DNA of 64,000 nucleotides. It comes from Candidatus Epulonipiscium viviparus. Its GTDB lineage: Bacteria; Bacillota; Clostridia; Lachnospirales; Cellulosilyticaceae. Below are positions 1-9,223 of the stretch, piece by piece. The position numbers and the translations under genes were made by a program. Under the pieces are notes generated by a model that saw only the letters and a program-made list of their open reading frames with translations, was not told the DNA's origin and searched no databases. The stretch covers positions 620,001 to 684,000 of the forward strand of contig NZ_CP117982.1 in NCBI RefSeq assembly GCF_030708075.1, in the 5' to 3' direction. The first letter of the stretch is position 1. The number at the start of each line of letters is the position of its first letter.

Positions 1-1
1 A

Positions 2-805
2 TGGTTTATTATCATCAATTCATTTAGCTCTGGTAGGGCGGTGGCCGCAGGTGAAGTATATTTTTGGCCAGTAGAAATAACTTTAGATGGATACAAAGCA
101 GTTTTGGATCACCATTTGATTATACCAAGTTTTAAAAATTCGATTATGTATATGCTAGTGGGTACAACAATCAATGTGTTTATGACCGTAATCACCGCAT
201 ACCCATTGTCTCGTAAAGATCTAATCGGGCGATCAAAGATTACTCTATTTTTTGCATTTACAGTGTGGTTTAATGGAGGAATGATCCCAACCTTCTTGCT
301 ATATAGAAGCCTGGGAATGATTAACACTTTTTGGGTAATGGTAATTCCTGGGGCAGTTGCAATGGGGAATATGGTAATTACAAGAACATACTTCCAAAAG
401 ACAATACCAGAAGAGTTACTAGAAGCGGCAAAGATCGACGGTGCGTCAGATATAGAATATCTATTGAAAATCGCGCTTCCGCTTGCTAAGCCAATATTGG
501 CAGTTATAACGCTCTATTATGCCGTAGGTCACTGGAACCAATTCTTTGCAGCATTACTATATATAAATGATCCAGATAAGTATCCAATCCAATTAGTACT
601 ACGCGACATCCTATTCCAAGGAGAGACCGCATTTGGTGGAGACGCAGGCTCGCTGAGCTTAGAAGATATGGCAATATTAGAGAATTTACAACAGATATTG
701 AAATATTCAGTAATCGTTGTTAGCGCATTGCCGATGATGATCATTTATCCATTTGTACAAAAATATTTTGTTCGTGGCATTATGTCAGGATCAGTTAAAG
801 GTTAA
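2..805 (+). CDS. Carbohydrate ABC transporter permease, LplC/YtcP type (5' partial)
   Basis: This is an inner-membrane permease of a CUT1 sugar ABC importer. The reading frame is open from base 2, so the start lies left of the window; about 268 residues are visible against roughly 290-300 usual for the family. Several hydrophobic segments are present, and the EAA loop that contacts the ATPase is clear around bases 410-500 (EELLEAAKIDGAS, then LPLAKPI). The C-terminus, ending in FVRGIMSGSVKG, matches LplC-type proteins. Neither the partner permease nor an ATPase is in view; in this family a shared MsmX-like ATPase is often encoded elsewhere. It lies directly upstream of four binding lipoproteins, which are presumably its partners. 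The internal GTG at 41 is not a start, because homologous sequence continues upstream of it. Confidence 0.92.
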   Translation, partial: WFIIINSFSSGRAVAAGEVYFWPVEITLDGYKAVLDHHLIIPSFKNSIMYMLVGTTINVFMTVITAYPLSRKDLIGRSKITLFFAFTVWFNGGMIPTFLLYRSLGMINTFWVMVIPGAVAMGNMVITRTYFQKTIPEELLEAAKIDGASDIEYLLKIALPLAKPILAVITLYYAVGHWNQFFAALLYINDPDKYPIQLVLRDILFQGETAFGGDAGSLSLEDMAILENLQQILKYSVIVVSALPMMIIYPFVQKYFVRGIMSGSVKG

Positions 806-815
806 GAGAATTATG

Positions 816-840
816 CCCCTCAAATTTTACGAGGGGTTTC
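816..840 (+). terminator. Hairpin terminator after the permease
   Basis: CCCCTC (816-821) pairs with GAGGGG (831-836) around a 9-nt loop, followed by TTTC. The short T tract suggests partial read-through into the binding-protein genes. Confidence 0.5.
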
Positions 841-920
841 AAACAAATATATTCTAAATATAAAAGTAGTACATAAAAAAGAGGTGAAGACAACTACAGC
901 TGCTATCAAATATAACATGT

Positions 921-948
921 CATGATAAATATCATGGCGAAATATAAT
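921..948 (+). promoter_or_regulatory. Palindrome and -10 box upstream of the binding-protein cluster
   Basis: CATGAT-AAAT-ATCATG (921-936) is a perfect inverted repeat. A TATAAT box at 943-948 follows it, 35 bases before the first binding-protein ATG. No good -35 box is present at the right distance, and the palindrome occupies that place, which fits an operator or activator site. The function is inferred. Confidence 0.45.
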
Positions 949-982
949 ATAAGTAATAATGACACTACTAGGAGGAAATACA

Positions 983-2647
983 ATGAAAATCAAAAAATTA
1001 TTAGGTTTAGGATTGTGTACATTGGCAGCAGGAATAATTTTTGTGGGGTGCGGTTCTGATGATTCTGAATCTGCAAGTGTGAGCGATGATATTTATACGG
1101 AATCAGGTTATCCAATTATTAAAGAGGGAAATGATGTGTCTATAAGTTTTTTTACAGGACTGAGAGCAAGTGTAAGCACATATGATTCTAACGTAAATCC
1201 TACAACAAAGCATCTGGAAGACTTAACAGGCATAAAAATGGATATCACCGAGACAACATCAGCTGATAAAAAGCAAAAATTTAACGTAATGATGACAGGT
1301 GGTGATTATACTGATGTTATATTAGACATGTGGAGCACGCATTCAGAATTGGCTTTATATGGAAGCCAAGGTATTTTTATTCCGCTAGAAGATTTGATTG
1401 CAGAACATGCGCCAAATATTCAGGCGGCTCTTGATGCGCATCCAGAAATTAGAGATACGTGGACTATGGAAGATGGGCATATGTACACTATTCCGCGTAT
1501 TGGTAACTCAACTCACTCTGAGGTCTCTCAAAGAATGTGGATCAATAAGCAATGGCTGGATAACCTAGGGCTGGATATTCCAAAAACAACAGAAGATTTC
1601 TATGACGTACTAAAGGCATTCAAAGAGCAAGATGCTAACGGAAATGGCGATCCAAATGATGAAGTGCCTCTATCTGGTGCAATTACATCTGGCTGGAACA
1701 CTAACCCGATTCCATACATTGCAAATGCGTTTATCCCATGTACTAACGCTTCTGGATATTTAAATATCGATGAGAACGGTAAAGTCTATTATGCAAGATC
1801 AACCGATGAATGGAAAGAATTTTTGAAGTATATGAACAGGTTGTATGAAGATGGGCTAATAGATCCGCTATTATTTACGCAAACCTCAGATCAGTTAATG
1901 AAGCTCGGATCAAATCCTGGAGATATAATATTGGGAGCAACAACTGGAGGCAGCGTATCGGTATTTACAAATACTTCCAATACGGCAAGATGGAATGAAT
2001 ATATAGCATTGCCACCGCTAGAAGGACCAGAAGGCGTGGTTTCTGCAGTGAGAGCTCCAGACTATGGCTCAGCAGTGCTTTCGATTACCAATGCGTGTAA
2101 GTATCCAGAAGCGGTAGTGAGAATGTTCGATTATCTATATACAGAAGAAGGCTTGATATGGTCTCAATTTGGTGAAATAGGAAATGGAGCTATCGATATC
2201 GCACCAGAAGGAGCGCTCAACATAATCGGTGAGCCGGCAAAATATATTCGATTGCCATTTGATAATGTAAAAGACTTAAGTTGGAATAGAATGGGGCCAG
2301 ATTATCGTCCAGCAGATTATGATTTGTGGTTTACAGCAAAAGAGAATCCGGCAGAAGACATCGAGAAAGTACTATACGAATCTGCAGTAAATGACTATCT
2401 GCCAGTTGCGCAACCGCTAGAAACCATAATGCCAAAGGTTGCGTTTGATACAGAAGAGTCGCGTATAATCGTGGACGTAACAACAAACGTCAATATGTAT
2501 ATAGACCAAGTAACGGCAGAGTTTGTAACAGGAAAGAAAGACATCGATGCTGGCTGGGATGAGTATATAGAAACGTTAGATAGATATGGGCTCCAAGATT
2601 ATTTAAAAGTACAGCAAGATGCGTATGATAGAAATCAAAATAAATAA
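983..2647 (+). CDS. Sugar ABC transporter substrate-binding lipoprotein (copy 1)
   Basis: This is an extracellular solute-binding protein of the LplA-like CUT1 family, anchored by lipid outside the membrane to capture oligosaccharides for the upstream permease. It has 554 residues: a signal peptide, a lipobox ending IFVGC, then a long periplasmic-binding fold. An acidic Asn/Asp loop, DANGNGDPNDE near residue 216, is typical of the family and probably binds calcium. The ATG at 983 is preferred to a TTG-like start at 959 because AGGAGG lies at 970-975 and the signal peptide then begins MKIKK. It is the first of four tandem paralogues; copies 1 and 2 form one subgroup. The ligand cannot be read from the sequence. 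Confidence 0.93.
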   Translation: MKIKKLLGLGLCTLAAGIIFVGCGSDDSESASVSDDIYTESGYPIIKEGNDVSISFFTGLRASVSTYDSNVNPTTKHLEDLTGIKMDITETTSADKKQKFNVMMTGGDYTDVILDMWSTHSELALYGSQGIFIPLEDLIAEHAPNIQAALDAHPEIRDTWTMEDGHMYTIPRIGNSTHSEVSQRMWINKQWLDNLGLDIPKTTEDFYDVLKAFKEQDANGNGDPNDEVPLSGAITSGWNTNPIPYIANAFIPCTNASGYLNIDENGKVYYARSTDEWKEFLKYMNRLYEDGLIDPLLFTQTSDQLMKLGSNPGDIILGATTGGSVSVFTNTSNTARWNEYIALPPLEGPEGVVSAVRAPDYGSAVLSITNACKYPEAVVRMFDYLYTEEGLIWSQFGEIGNGAIDIAPEGALNIIGEPAKYIRLPFDNVKDLSWNRMGPDYRPADYDLWFTAKENPAEDIEKVLYESAVNDYLPVAQPLETIMPKVAFDTEESRIIVDVTTNVNMYIDQVTAEFVTGKKDIDAGWDEYIETLDRYGLQDYLKVQQDAYDRNQNK

Positions 2648-2671
2648 GCGATTTTTAAAGGAGGAGCATAA

Positions 2672-4330
2672 ATGAAGTTAGGAAAATTGGCAGTGTTACC
2701 TATGTTGGCGGCAGCGATGCTAGTAGGATGTGGTGGAGACGAGTCTGCTGCAAGCAAAGTAGCGCACGATGATCTATACACAGAGTCGGGGTATCCAGTA
2801 ATTAAAGAAGGCAACGATGTAAGCATCAGCTTTTTTGTAGGGTTGAGACCTGGGGTAACGAGCTATACATCGGAGATAAATCCTGTTACTGCACATATGG
2901 AAGAGAAGATGGGCTTTGATATGGAGTTTGTAGAGACCACTGACGCAGATAAGAAGCAAAAGTTTAACGTAATGATGACCGGCGGAGACTATACAGATGT
3001 TATCCTCGATATTTGGTCGTCGCATTCGGAACTGGCATTATATGGAAATCAAGGGATTTTTATTCCGCTAGAAGATTTAATAGCAGAGCACGCACCAAAC
3101 ATTCAGGCAGTTCTAGATGCGCATCCAGAAGTGAGAGATACCTGGACCATGGAAGATGGGCACATGTATACTTTGCCACGTATCGGCAACTCAACTCACT
3201 CAGAAGTGGCAAACAGAATGTGGTTAAATAAAGAGTGGCTAGATAATTTGGGATTAGAAGTGCCAACCACGACAGAAGAGTTTTTTGATGTGTTAGTTGC
3301 ATTTAAAGAGCAAGATGCCAATGGAAATGGTGACCCCAATGATGAAGTGCCTCTATCTGGCGCGATGTCATCTGGTTGGAACACTAATCCAATTCCATAT
3401 ATATCAAACGCATTCATTCCAAATACCAACTCGTCCAATTACTTAAATATTGATGAAAATGGCAAAGTTTATTATGTGAAAGCAACAGACGAATGGAAAG
3501 AATTTCTAAAATATATGAATAGACTGCATGAAGCAGGAGTTCTAGACCCACTTATTTTCTCGCAAACCAAGGATCAATTGCTAAAGCTAGGCTCAAATCC
3601 TGGTGATATAATATTGGGAGCGACAACGGGAGGAAGTGTTTCGGTATTTACCAATACGAGCAACTTTGATATATGGACCAACTATATAGCATTGCCACCG
3701 CTAGAAGGGCCAGAAGGAGTTCGCTCCGCAGCTAGAGCGCCAGACTATGGCTCAGCAACATTGTCGATCACAAATGCATGTGAGTTTCCAGAAGCCGTAA
3801 TCAGATGGGCAGATTATTTGTATACAGAGGAAGGCTTGCTATGGTCGCAGTTTGGTGAAATCGGCAATGGACAGCTTGAGTATGCGAAAGAAGGAGAATT
3901 AAATATTATCGGTGAGCCCGCAAAATATACTAGGCTTCCAGCAGATAATGCGAAAAACTTGAGCTGGAATAGAATAGGATCAGATTACCGTCCCGCAGAT
4001 TATGATCTCTGGTTTACTGCAAAAGAAAATCCTGCAGAAGACATCGAAAAAGTATTATATGAATCTGCCGTAAATGACTATTTGCCATGTGTACCAGATC
4101 TCGCAACGCTGATGCCTAAAGTGGAGTTTTCAATAGATGAGTCTCGTACTATTGTCGACATAATAACAAATATGAACCTTTATATAGATCAAGCAACTGC
4201 AGAATTCATTACAGGAATTAAAGATGTAGAAGAGGGATGGGATCAATACCTCGAGATGCTAGATAAAAACGGATTGCAAGAGTATTTAAAAGTACAGCAA
4301 ACAGCATACGATAGATTTATGGATAAATAA
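2672..4330 (+). CDS. Sugar ABC transporter substrate-binding lipoprotein (copy 2)
   Basis: This is a 552-residue lipoprotein paralogous to the preceding gene, with long stretches nearly identical, for example around the DANGNGDPNDE loop (near residue 217) and the segment ending SAVNDYLP. The signal peptide ends in a lipobox MLVGC. An AAAGGAGGAG ribosome site sits just before the ATG, and only 24 bases separate it from copy 1, so the two are co-transcribed. Differences cluster in the middle and C-terminal lobes, as expected if the copies bind related but distinct sugars. A terminator follows at 4338-4370. Confidence 0.93.
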   Translation: MKLGKLAVLPMLAAAMLVGCGGDESAASKVAHDDLYTESGYPVIKEGNDVSISFFVGLRPGVTSYTSEINPVTAHMEEKMGFDMEFVETTDADKKQKFNVMMTGGDYTDVILDIWSSHSELALYGNQGIFIPLEDLIAEHAPNIQAVLDAHPEVRDTWTMEDGHMYTLPRIGNSTHSEVANRMWLNKEWLDNLGLEVPTTTEEFFDVLVAFKEQDANGNGDPNDEVPLSGAMSSGWNTNPIPYISNAFIPNTNSSNYLNIDENGKVYYVKATDEWKEFLKYMNRLHEAGVLDPLIFSQTKDQLLKLGSNPGDIILGATTGGSVSVFTNTSNFDIWTNYIALPPLEGPEGVRSAARAPDYGSATLSITNACEFPEAVIRWADYLYTEEGLLWSQFGEIGNGQLEYAKEGELNIIGEPAKYTRLPADNAKNLSWNRIGSDYRPADYDLWFTAKENPAEDIEKVLYESAVNDYLPCVPDLATLMPKVEFSIDESRTIVDIITNMNLYIDQATAEFITGIKDVEEGWDQYLEMLDKNGLQEYLKVQQTAYDRFMDK

Positions 4331-4337
4331 ACATTTT

Positions 4338-4372
4338 GCCCCTTCAGAAAAGTCAGTGGAGGGGCTATTTTA
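4338..4372 (+). terminator. Intrinsic terminator between binding-protein subgroups
   Basis: GCCCCTTCA (4338-4346) pairs with TGGAGGGGC (4357-4365), with one G-T pair, followed by TATTTTA. It splits the four-gene array into two pairs. Confidence 0.65.
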
Positions 4373-4414
4373 AAAAATAAAATTGAAACGCATATAAATT
4401 TAGGAGGAATATAA

Positions 4415-6085
4415 ATGAAATTAGGAAAATTGTTAGCGTTATCGGCAGTGGCAGCGATGGCACTTGTGGGTTGCGGCGGAGATGAATCGGCGAGCTCTGC
4501 AAACAAGATCAGCGCGGATATGTATACGGAAGTGGGTACATATCCAATATTGAAGGATGGAGCAACGGTTTCGTTTACGGCATTTGCACCTCTAAGACCT
4601 GGCGTTACAACTTATGATTCGGAAGTAAATCATTTTAGTAAATATATGGAAGAAATGACGGGAGTTCATATTGATTTTATGGAAGCAACTCAGGCAGATG
4701 CGAAGCAAAAGTTTAACATTATGATGACCGGCGGAGACTATACGGATGTTATTTTATCGATGGCCACAGGAGTATCTGAGTTACAATTATATGGGCAGCA
4801 AGGAATATTTTTGCCATTGAATGATCTAATTGATCAACACGCTCCAAATATTAAGAAGGCGTTAGAGGATCATCCAGAAGTTATGGAGGCGTGGACAGCA
4901 GAAGATGGTAACCTGTATACTATTCCTAAAATGGGTGGGGCAACGCATTCACTTACTTCATATAGAATGTGGTTAAATTATGAGTGGCTCGACAATCTAG
5001 ATCTAGAAGTACCAAAAACTACAGAGGAATTTTATCAAGTTTTGAAAGCATTTAAAGAGCAAGATGCTAACGGCAATGGAGACCCCAACGATGAGGTGCC
5101 ATTATCTGGATCAATTGATGCGTGGAATGGAGATCCGATGCCGTTTTTACTTAATGCATTTATCCCGGCGTCTCCATCAAGCCAGTACATAAACATTGCC
5201 GAAGACGGATCGCTATATTATGTAAAGGCAACAGATGAGTATAGAGAATATCTCAAATATATGCATAAGCTATATGATGAAGGATTAATCGACTCGATGA
5301 TGTTTTCGCAAACCAAAGATCAGCTACTAAAATTGGGTTCAAATCCAGAGATTGCAATAATGGGAGCAACGGCAGGCGGTTCGATATCGGTAATAGCAAA
5401 TACGGCAGATACAGATCGTTGGACGCAATATCAGGCGCTTCCACCGTTAACAGGACCAGAAGGCGTGAGATCTGCTGCACATACCGTAGACTATGGGGCG
5501 TCGAGATTGTCTATCACAAACAAGTGCGCAAATCCAGAGGCAGTTCTCAGATATTTTGACTACATGTTTACTCCAGAAGGAAGGATGTATAATATTTTTG
5601 GAGTGGTAGGAGAAAATAGCCGCGTGGTTCCGGCAGAAGAGGGGCTATTAAACTTGATTGGCGAGCCGGCGATATATACCAGAAAGCCAGCAGACTCGGC
5701 AAAAGATTTAGCCTGGAATAATATGGGTCCAACATATAGCTGGCCTGGATATGAATTAGAATTTTCGGTAATGGAAAACACGAAAAATGATGCCGAGTAT
5801 GTACTATATAACTCTGCAGTAAACGATTATCTGCCAGTAGCGCAAGATCCGGCGACTATGTTGCCACCATTGGCATTTACAACCGATGAGTCTAGAGCAA
5901 TAGTGGATATCATAACAAACTTAAATTTGTATATTGATCAAGTAACTTCTGAATTTATAACAGGAATTAAAGATCCAAACGATGACAAAGAATGGGACGA
6001 ATATTTGGAGATGCTAGAGAAAAATAGACTTAGCGAATATTTAGCAGTGAACCAAGCATCTTTGGATAGAAAGCGTGCCAAGTAA
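4415..6085 (+). CDS. Sugar ABC transporter substrate-binding lipoprotein (copy 3)
   Basis: This is a 556-residue LplA-like lipoprotein with lipobox ALVGC and the acidic DANGNGDPNDE loop near residue 216. TAGGAGGAATATAA precedes the ATG. It is diverged from copies 1 and 2 but very close to copy 4: signal peptide, first lobe and last 80 or so residues are almost identical, while the middle and the segment around residues 400-470 differ. That mosaic points to recent tandem duplication followed by diversification or gene conversion. It probably presents a different oligosaccharide to the same permease. Confidence 0.93.
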   Translation: MKLGKLLALSAVAAMALVGCGGDESASSANKISADMYTEVGTYPILKDGATVSFTAFAPLRPGVTTYDSEVNHFSKYMEEMTGVHIDFMEATQADAKQKFNIMMTGGDYTDVILSMATGVSELQLYGQQGIFLPLNDLIDQHAPNIKKALEDHPEVMEAWTAEDGNLYTIPKMGGATHSLTSYRMWLNYEWLDNLDLEVPKTTEEFYQVLKAFKEQDANGNGDPNDEVPLSGSIDAWNGDPMPFLLNAFIPASPSSQYINIAEDGSLYYVKATDEYREYLKYMHKLYDEGLIDSMMFSQTKDQLLKLGSNPEIAIMGATAGGSISVIANTADTDRWTQYQALPPLTGPEGVRSAAHTVDYGASRLSITNKCANPEAVLRYFDYMFTPEGRMYNIFGVVGENSRVVPAEEGLLNLIGEPAIYTRKPADSAKDLAWNNMGPTYSWPGYELEFSVMENTKNDAEYVLYNSAVNDYLPVAQDPATMLPPLAFTTDESRAIVDIITNLNLYIDQVTSEFITGIKDPNDDKEWDEYLEMLEKNRLSEYLAVNQASLDRKRAK

Positions 6086-6109
6086 GATAAATGTGATGGA
6101 GGAATATAA

Positions 6110-7780
6110 ATGAAATTAGGAAAATTGTTAGCGTTATCGGCAGTGGCAGCGGTGGCACTTGTGGGTTGCGGCGGAGATGAATCGGCGAGCTCTGCAAACA
6201 AAATCAGTGCTGATATGTATACGGAAGTGGGTACATATCCAATATTGAAGGATGGAGCAACGGTTTCGTTTACGGCATTTGCACCTCTAAGACCGGGTAT
6301 TACAACTTATGATCCGGAAGCCAATCATTTTAGTAAATATATGGAAGAAATGACGGGAGTTCATATTGATTTTATAGAAGCAACTTCGGCAGATGCGAAG
6401 CAAAAGTTTAACATTATGATGACCGGCGGAGATTATACCGATGTTATTTTATCTATGTATACAGGGATTTCTGAATTACAGCTATATGGAGAGCAAGGAA
6501 TATTTTTGCCGCTGAATGATCTAATTGATCAGCACGCTCCAAATATTAAAAAGGCGTTAGAGGCTCATCCAGAAGTTATGGAAGCGTGGACAACAGAAGA
6601 TGGAAATTTATATACTATTCCAGAGATTGGTTGGACAACGCATTCGCTTGTCTCTCACAGAATGTGGCTAAATTATGAATGGCTCGACAACCTAGATCTA
6701 GAAGTGCCAACAACTACGGAGGAGTTTTATCAAGTTTTGAAAGCATTTAAAGAGCAAGATGCCAATGGCAACGGAGACCCTAACGATGAAGTACCATTAT
6801 CGGGTTCGCTGGGTGCGTGGAATGGAGATCCGATGCCGTTTTTACTTAATGCATTTATTCCTACATCTCCGGCAAGTCAATATATTAATATTGCTGCAGA
6901 TGGATCGCTATATTATGTAAAGGCAACAGATGAGTATAGAGAATATCTCAAATATATGCATAAGCTATACGATGAAGGGCTAATCGACCCCATGCTATTT
7001 TCGCAAACCAAAGATCAGCTATTAAAATTGGGTTCAAATCCAGAGATCGCAATAATGGGAGCAACGGCAGGCGGTTCCGCATCGGTAATATCAAATTTAA
7101 CAGATACAGATCGTTGGACACAATATCAGGCGCTTCCACCATTAACAGGACCAGAAGGCGTGAGATCTGCTGCCCATAATGTGAGTTACGGTTCGGCGAA
7201 GTTATCCATTACAAACAAGTGCGCAAATCCAGAGGCAGTTCTTAGATATTTTGACTACATGTTTACTCCAGAAGGATCAACGTATAATGTGTTTGGCGTG
7301 GTCGGAGAGTATAGTCGGTTGATTCCGGCAGAAGAAGGAATGCTAAACCTGATTGGCGAGCCGGCGATGTATATAAATACGCCAGCAGACTCTGCGAAAA
7401 ACTTTGGATGGAATAATATGGGTCCTATATATAGCCATCCGGGCCATGAAGTTCGATATGCTGTAAAAGAAAATACAGAGCACGATATTGAGTATGTACT
7501 ATATAACTCTGCAGTAAACGATTATCTGCCAGTAGCGCAAGATCCGGCGACTATATTGCCACCATTGGCATTTACAACCGATGAGTCTAGAGCAATAGTG
7601 GATATCGTAACAAACTTAAATTTGTATATTGATCAAGTAACTTCTGAATTTATAACAGGAATTAAAGATCCAAACGATGACAAAGAATGGAACGAATATT
7701 TGGAAATGCTAGAGAAAAATAGACTTAGCGAATATTTAGCAATAAACCAAGCATCTTTAGATAGAAAGCGTGCAAAATAA
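6110..7780 (+). CDS. Sugar ABC transporter substrate-binding lipoprotein (copy 4)
   Basis: This is a 556-residue lipoprotein and near-duplicate of copy 3, 24 bases downstream of it and with the same GGAGGAATATAA ribosome site. It carries lipobox ALVGC and the DANGNGDPNDE loop. Residues differing from copy 3 lie mainly around 110-190 and 400-460, the parts of this fold that often line the ligand cleft. The last gene of the array, it is followed by a strong terminator. No ATPase gene accompanies the cluster. Confidence 0.93.
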   Translation: MKLGKLLALSAVAAVALVGCGGDESASSANKISADMYTEVGTYPILKDGATVSFTAFAPLRPGITTYDPEANHFSKYMEEMTGVHIDFIEATSADAKQKFNIMMTGGDYTDVILSMYTGISELQLYGEQGIFLPLNDLIDQHAPNIKKALEAHPEVMEAWTTEDGNLYTIPEIGWTTHSLVSHRMWLNYEWLDNLDLEVPTTTEEFYQVLKAFKEQDANGNGDPNDEVPLSGSLGAWNGDPMPFLLNAFIPTSPASQYINIAADGSLYYVKATDEYREYLKYMHKLYDEGLIDPMLFSQTKDQLLKLGSNPEIAIMGATAGGSASVISNLTDTDRWTQYQALPPLTGPEGVRSAAHNVSYGSAKLSITNKCANPEAVLRYFDYMFTPEGSTYNVFGVVGEYSRLIPAEEGMLNLIGEPAMYINTPADSAKNFGWNNMGPIYSHPGHEVRYAVKENTEHDIEYVLYNSAVNDYLPVAQDPATILPPLAFTTDESRAIVDIVTNLNLYIDQVTSEFITGIKDPNDDKEWNEYLEMLEKNRLSEYLAINQASLDRKRAK

Positions 7781-7790
7781 GATTATATAG

Positions 7791-7838
7791 ACGATGAAAA
7801 GGCAGCTGCGACAGTTACCATTTTGTCGTTTTTTTTTG
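7791..7838 (+). terminator. Intrinsic terminator of the binding-protein array
   Basis: An interrupted stem pairs ACGA-AAAA-GG (7791-7802) with CC-TTTT-TCGT (7819-7829). An alternative inner stem is CGACA (7809-7813) with TGTCG (7824-7828). A run of nine or more T follows. Confidence 0.75.
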
Positions 7839-7843
7839 TAAAG

Positions 7844-7872
7844 TTGAAAATTGCATAGTTATATGGTATATT
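7844..7872 (+). promoter_or_regulatory. Promoter of the isomerase-like/two-component operon
   Basis: TTGAAA (7844-7849), a 17-base spacer and TATATT (7867-7872), with an upstream TG giving an extended -10, lie about 30 bases before the ATG at 7904. Confidence 0.7.
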
Positions 7873-7903
7873 AAAATTATTTGTTACAAGAAGGGGTGTA
7901 TCT

Positions 7904-9223
7904 ATGGAAAAATTATTTGTACAGGTATTTATTGTTAAAGGAGATCCGTTTGTTAAAAGTGAATATGAACCATACGAAGTAAGCTCTGAGAAGATTAGTG
8001 TAATAGAAACAGTGGGCTGCTTACCAATTAGTCATATAGCAAAGGAAAATTTGGAAAAATTGATCCATAAAACTGTAGATACGGTGGAGTTTTTGCCATT
8101 TAAAGTTATAACCAAAGGCAGTGACTTGTCTGAGATTGATGTTAACGCAATAGAATGTGCAATGCTAATAACTGCAGCAGGTGAAAGCCAAGAGGTGATA
8201 CAGAAACTGACGATGTTAGATGCTGTGAATAAGATCGTGTTTGCTGCGACGATTACGCCAAACCATACGATTATTGGTGGAGTGGGTTCGCTACAACGAG
8301 ATAAAATATTTATAGCGCTTGATCTGGAAGATGCTGTTGAGTATTTGAATACGTTGCTGATTAAAAAGAAACTGAAAGACTCAAAAATTTTGATGTTTGG
8401 TGGGGTATCGACTTCGGTTGTAGATAGCGAAACAGATCCTAAAAAAGTGGCGGACAAGTTTGGCGTTGCGATAGAGCAGGTACCGATTGTAGAATTAAAA
8501 GAACGTATAGCAAAAGTAAATTTGGAGGAAAGTAAAAAAGTTGGTAAAAGGGCAATTCGGCTTGGGGCTGGTGCTGAGAAAATAGAAGTTGTGAAAATGG
8601 CAGATTTTGAGAAAGCCGCTGCGATGTCTATTGCGATGACGAAGATGATTGCAGAGACAGGGGCAACTGCAGCGTCGGTGGATTGCAGTGCAATATTTGC
8701 AGAAGGTGTAGTGGCGCCTTGTATTCCAATTCATGACATAGAGATGACTGGCATTCCCGCAGCATGTGAAGGAGATTTAAACTGTTTGATACTTAAGATA
8801 GTGGCAGATTTTATAGCAAAGGCGCCAACGTTTATGGGAAACCTAGGGCCTATGGATAAAAATAAAAATACATTTAGCTTGTGGCATCATACGGCTCCCA
8901 TAAATTTTTTTAAAGATGGAAAGTATTCGCTAAATACTTATGGATATAAAGGAGTACATTTTGTTTCTGATGTTGCGGAAGTAAAGCAAGTAACGGTTCT
9001 AAAATTGGCAAAAAGTTTGGACAAAGCTATAATAATTAGAGGCGAAATAGAAGGCTCATCAAACTATGGTCACTGCATAGCAATGAATATCAAGATTGCC
9101 GATTTGCGAGAGTTTGTGCATAAGCATTTGCTGGGAAATCATCATGTGGTGATGCTAGGTGATTATAGCGAAGAAATGAAAAGGATGCTGCAAAGTCTTG
9201 ATGTAGAAGTGGAGGTTTGCTGA
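7904..9223 (+). CDS. L-fucose/L-arabinose isomerase-family protein, substrate unknown
   Basis: This 439-residue soluble protein resembles the FucI/AraA superfamily (COG2407-like). The C-terminal half has the family signatures: ACEGDLNCL around residues 286-294 with a candidate catalytic Glu, SLWHHTAP with candidate metal-binding His, and a final block GNHHVVMLGDYSEEM. The family interconverts aldoses and ketoses with a divalent metal, but members of this branch have varied or unknown substrates. AGAAGGGG precedes the ATG. Its stop codon overlaps the start of the response regulator (TGATG), so the two are translationally coupled, which is unusual for a metabolic enzyme and may indicate a sensing role. 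I am confident of the superfamily and not of the reaction. Confidence 0.7.
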   Translation: MEKLFVQVFIVKGDPFVKSEYEPYEVSSEKISVIETVGCLPISHIAKENLEKLIHKTVDTVEFLPFKVITKGSDLSEIDVNAIECAMLITAAGESQEVIQKLTMLDAVNKIVFAATITPNHTIIGGVGSLQRDKIFIALDLEDAVEYLNTLLIKKKLKDSKILMFGGVSTSVVDSETDPKKVADKFGVAIEQVPIVELKERIAKVNLEESKKVGKRAIRLGAGAEKIEVVKMADFEKAAAMSIAMTKMIAETGATAASVDCSAIFAEGVVAPCIPIHDIEMTGIPAACEGDLNCLILKIVADFIAKAPTFMGNLGPMDKNKNTFSLWHHTAPINFFKDGKYSLNTYGYKGVHFVSDVAEVKQVTVLKLAKSLDKAIIIRGEIEGSSNYGHCIAMNIKIADLREFVHKHLLGNHHVVMLGDYSEEMKRMLQSLDVEVEVC

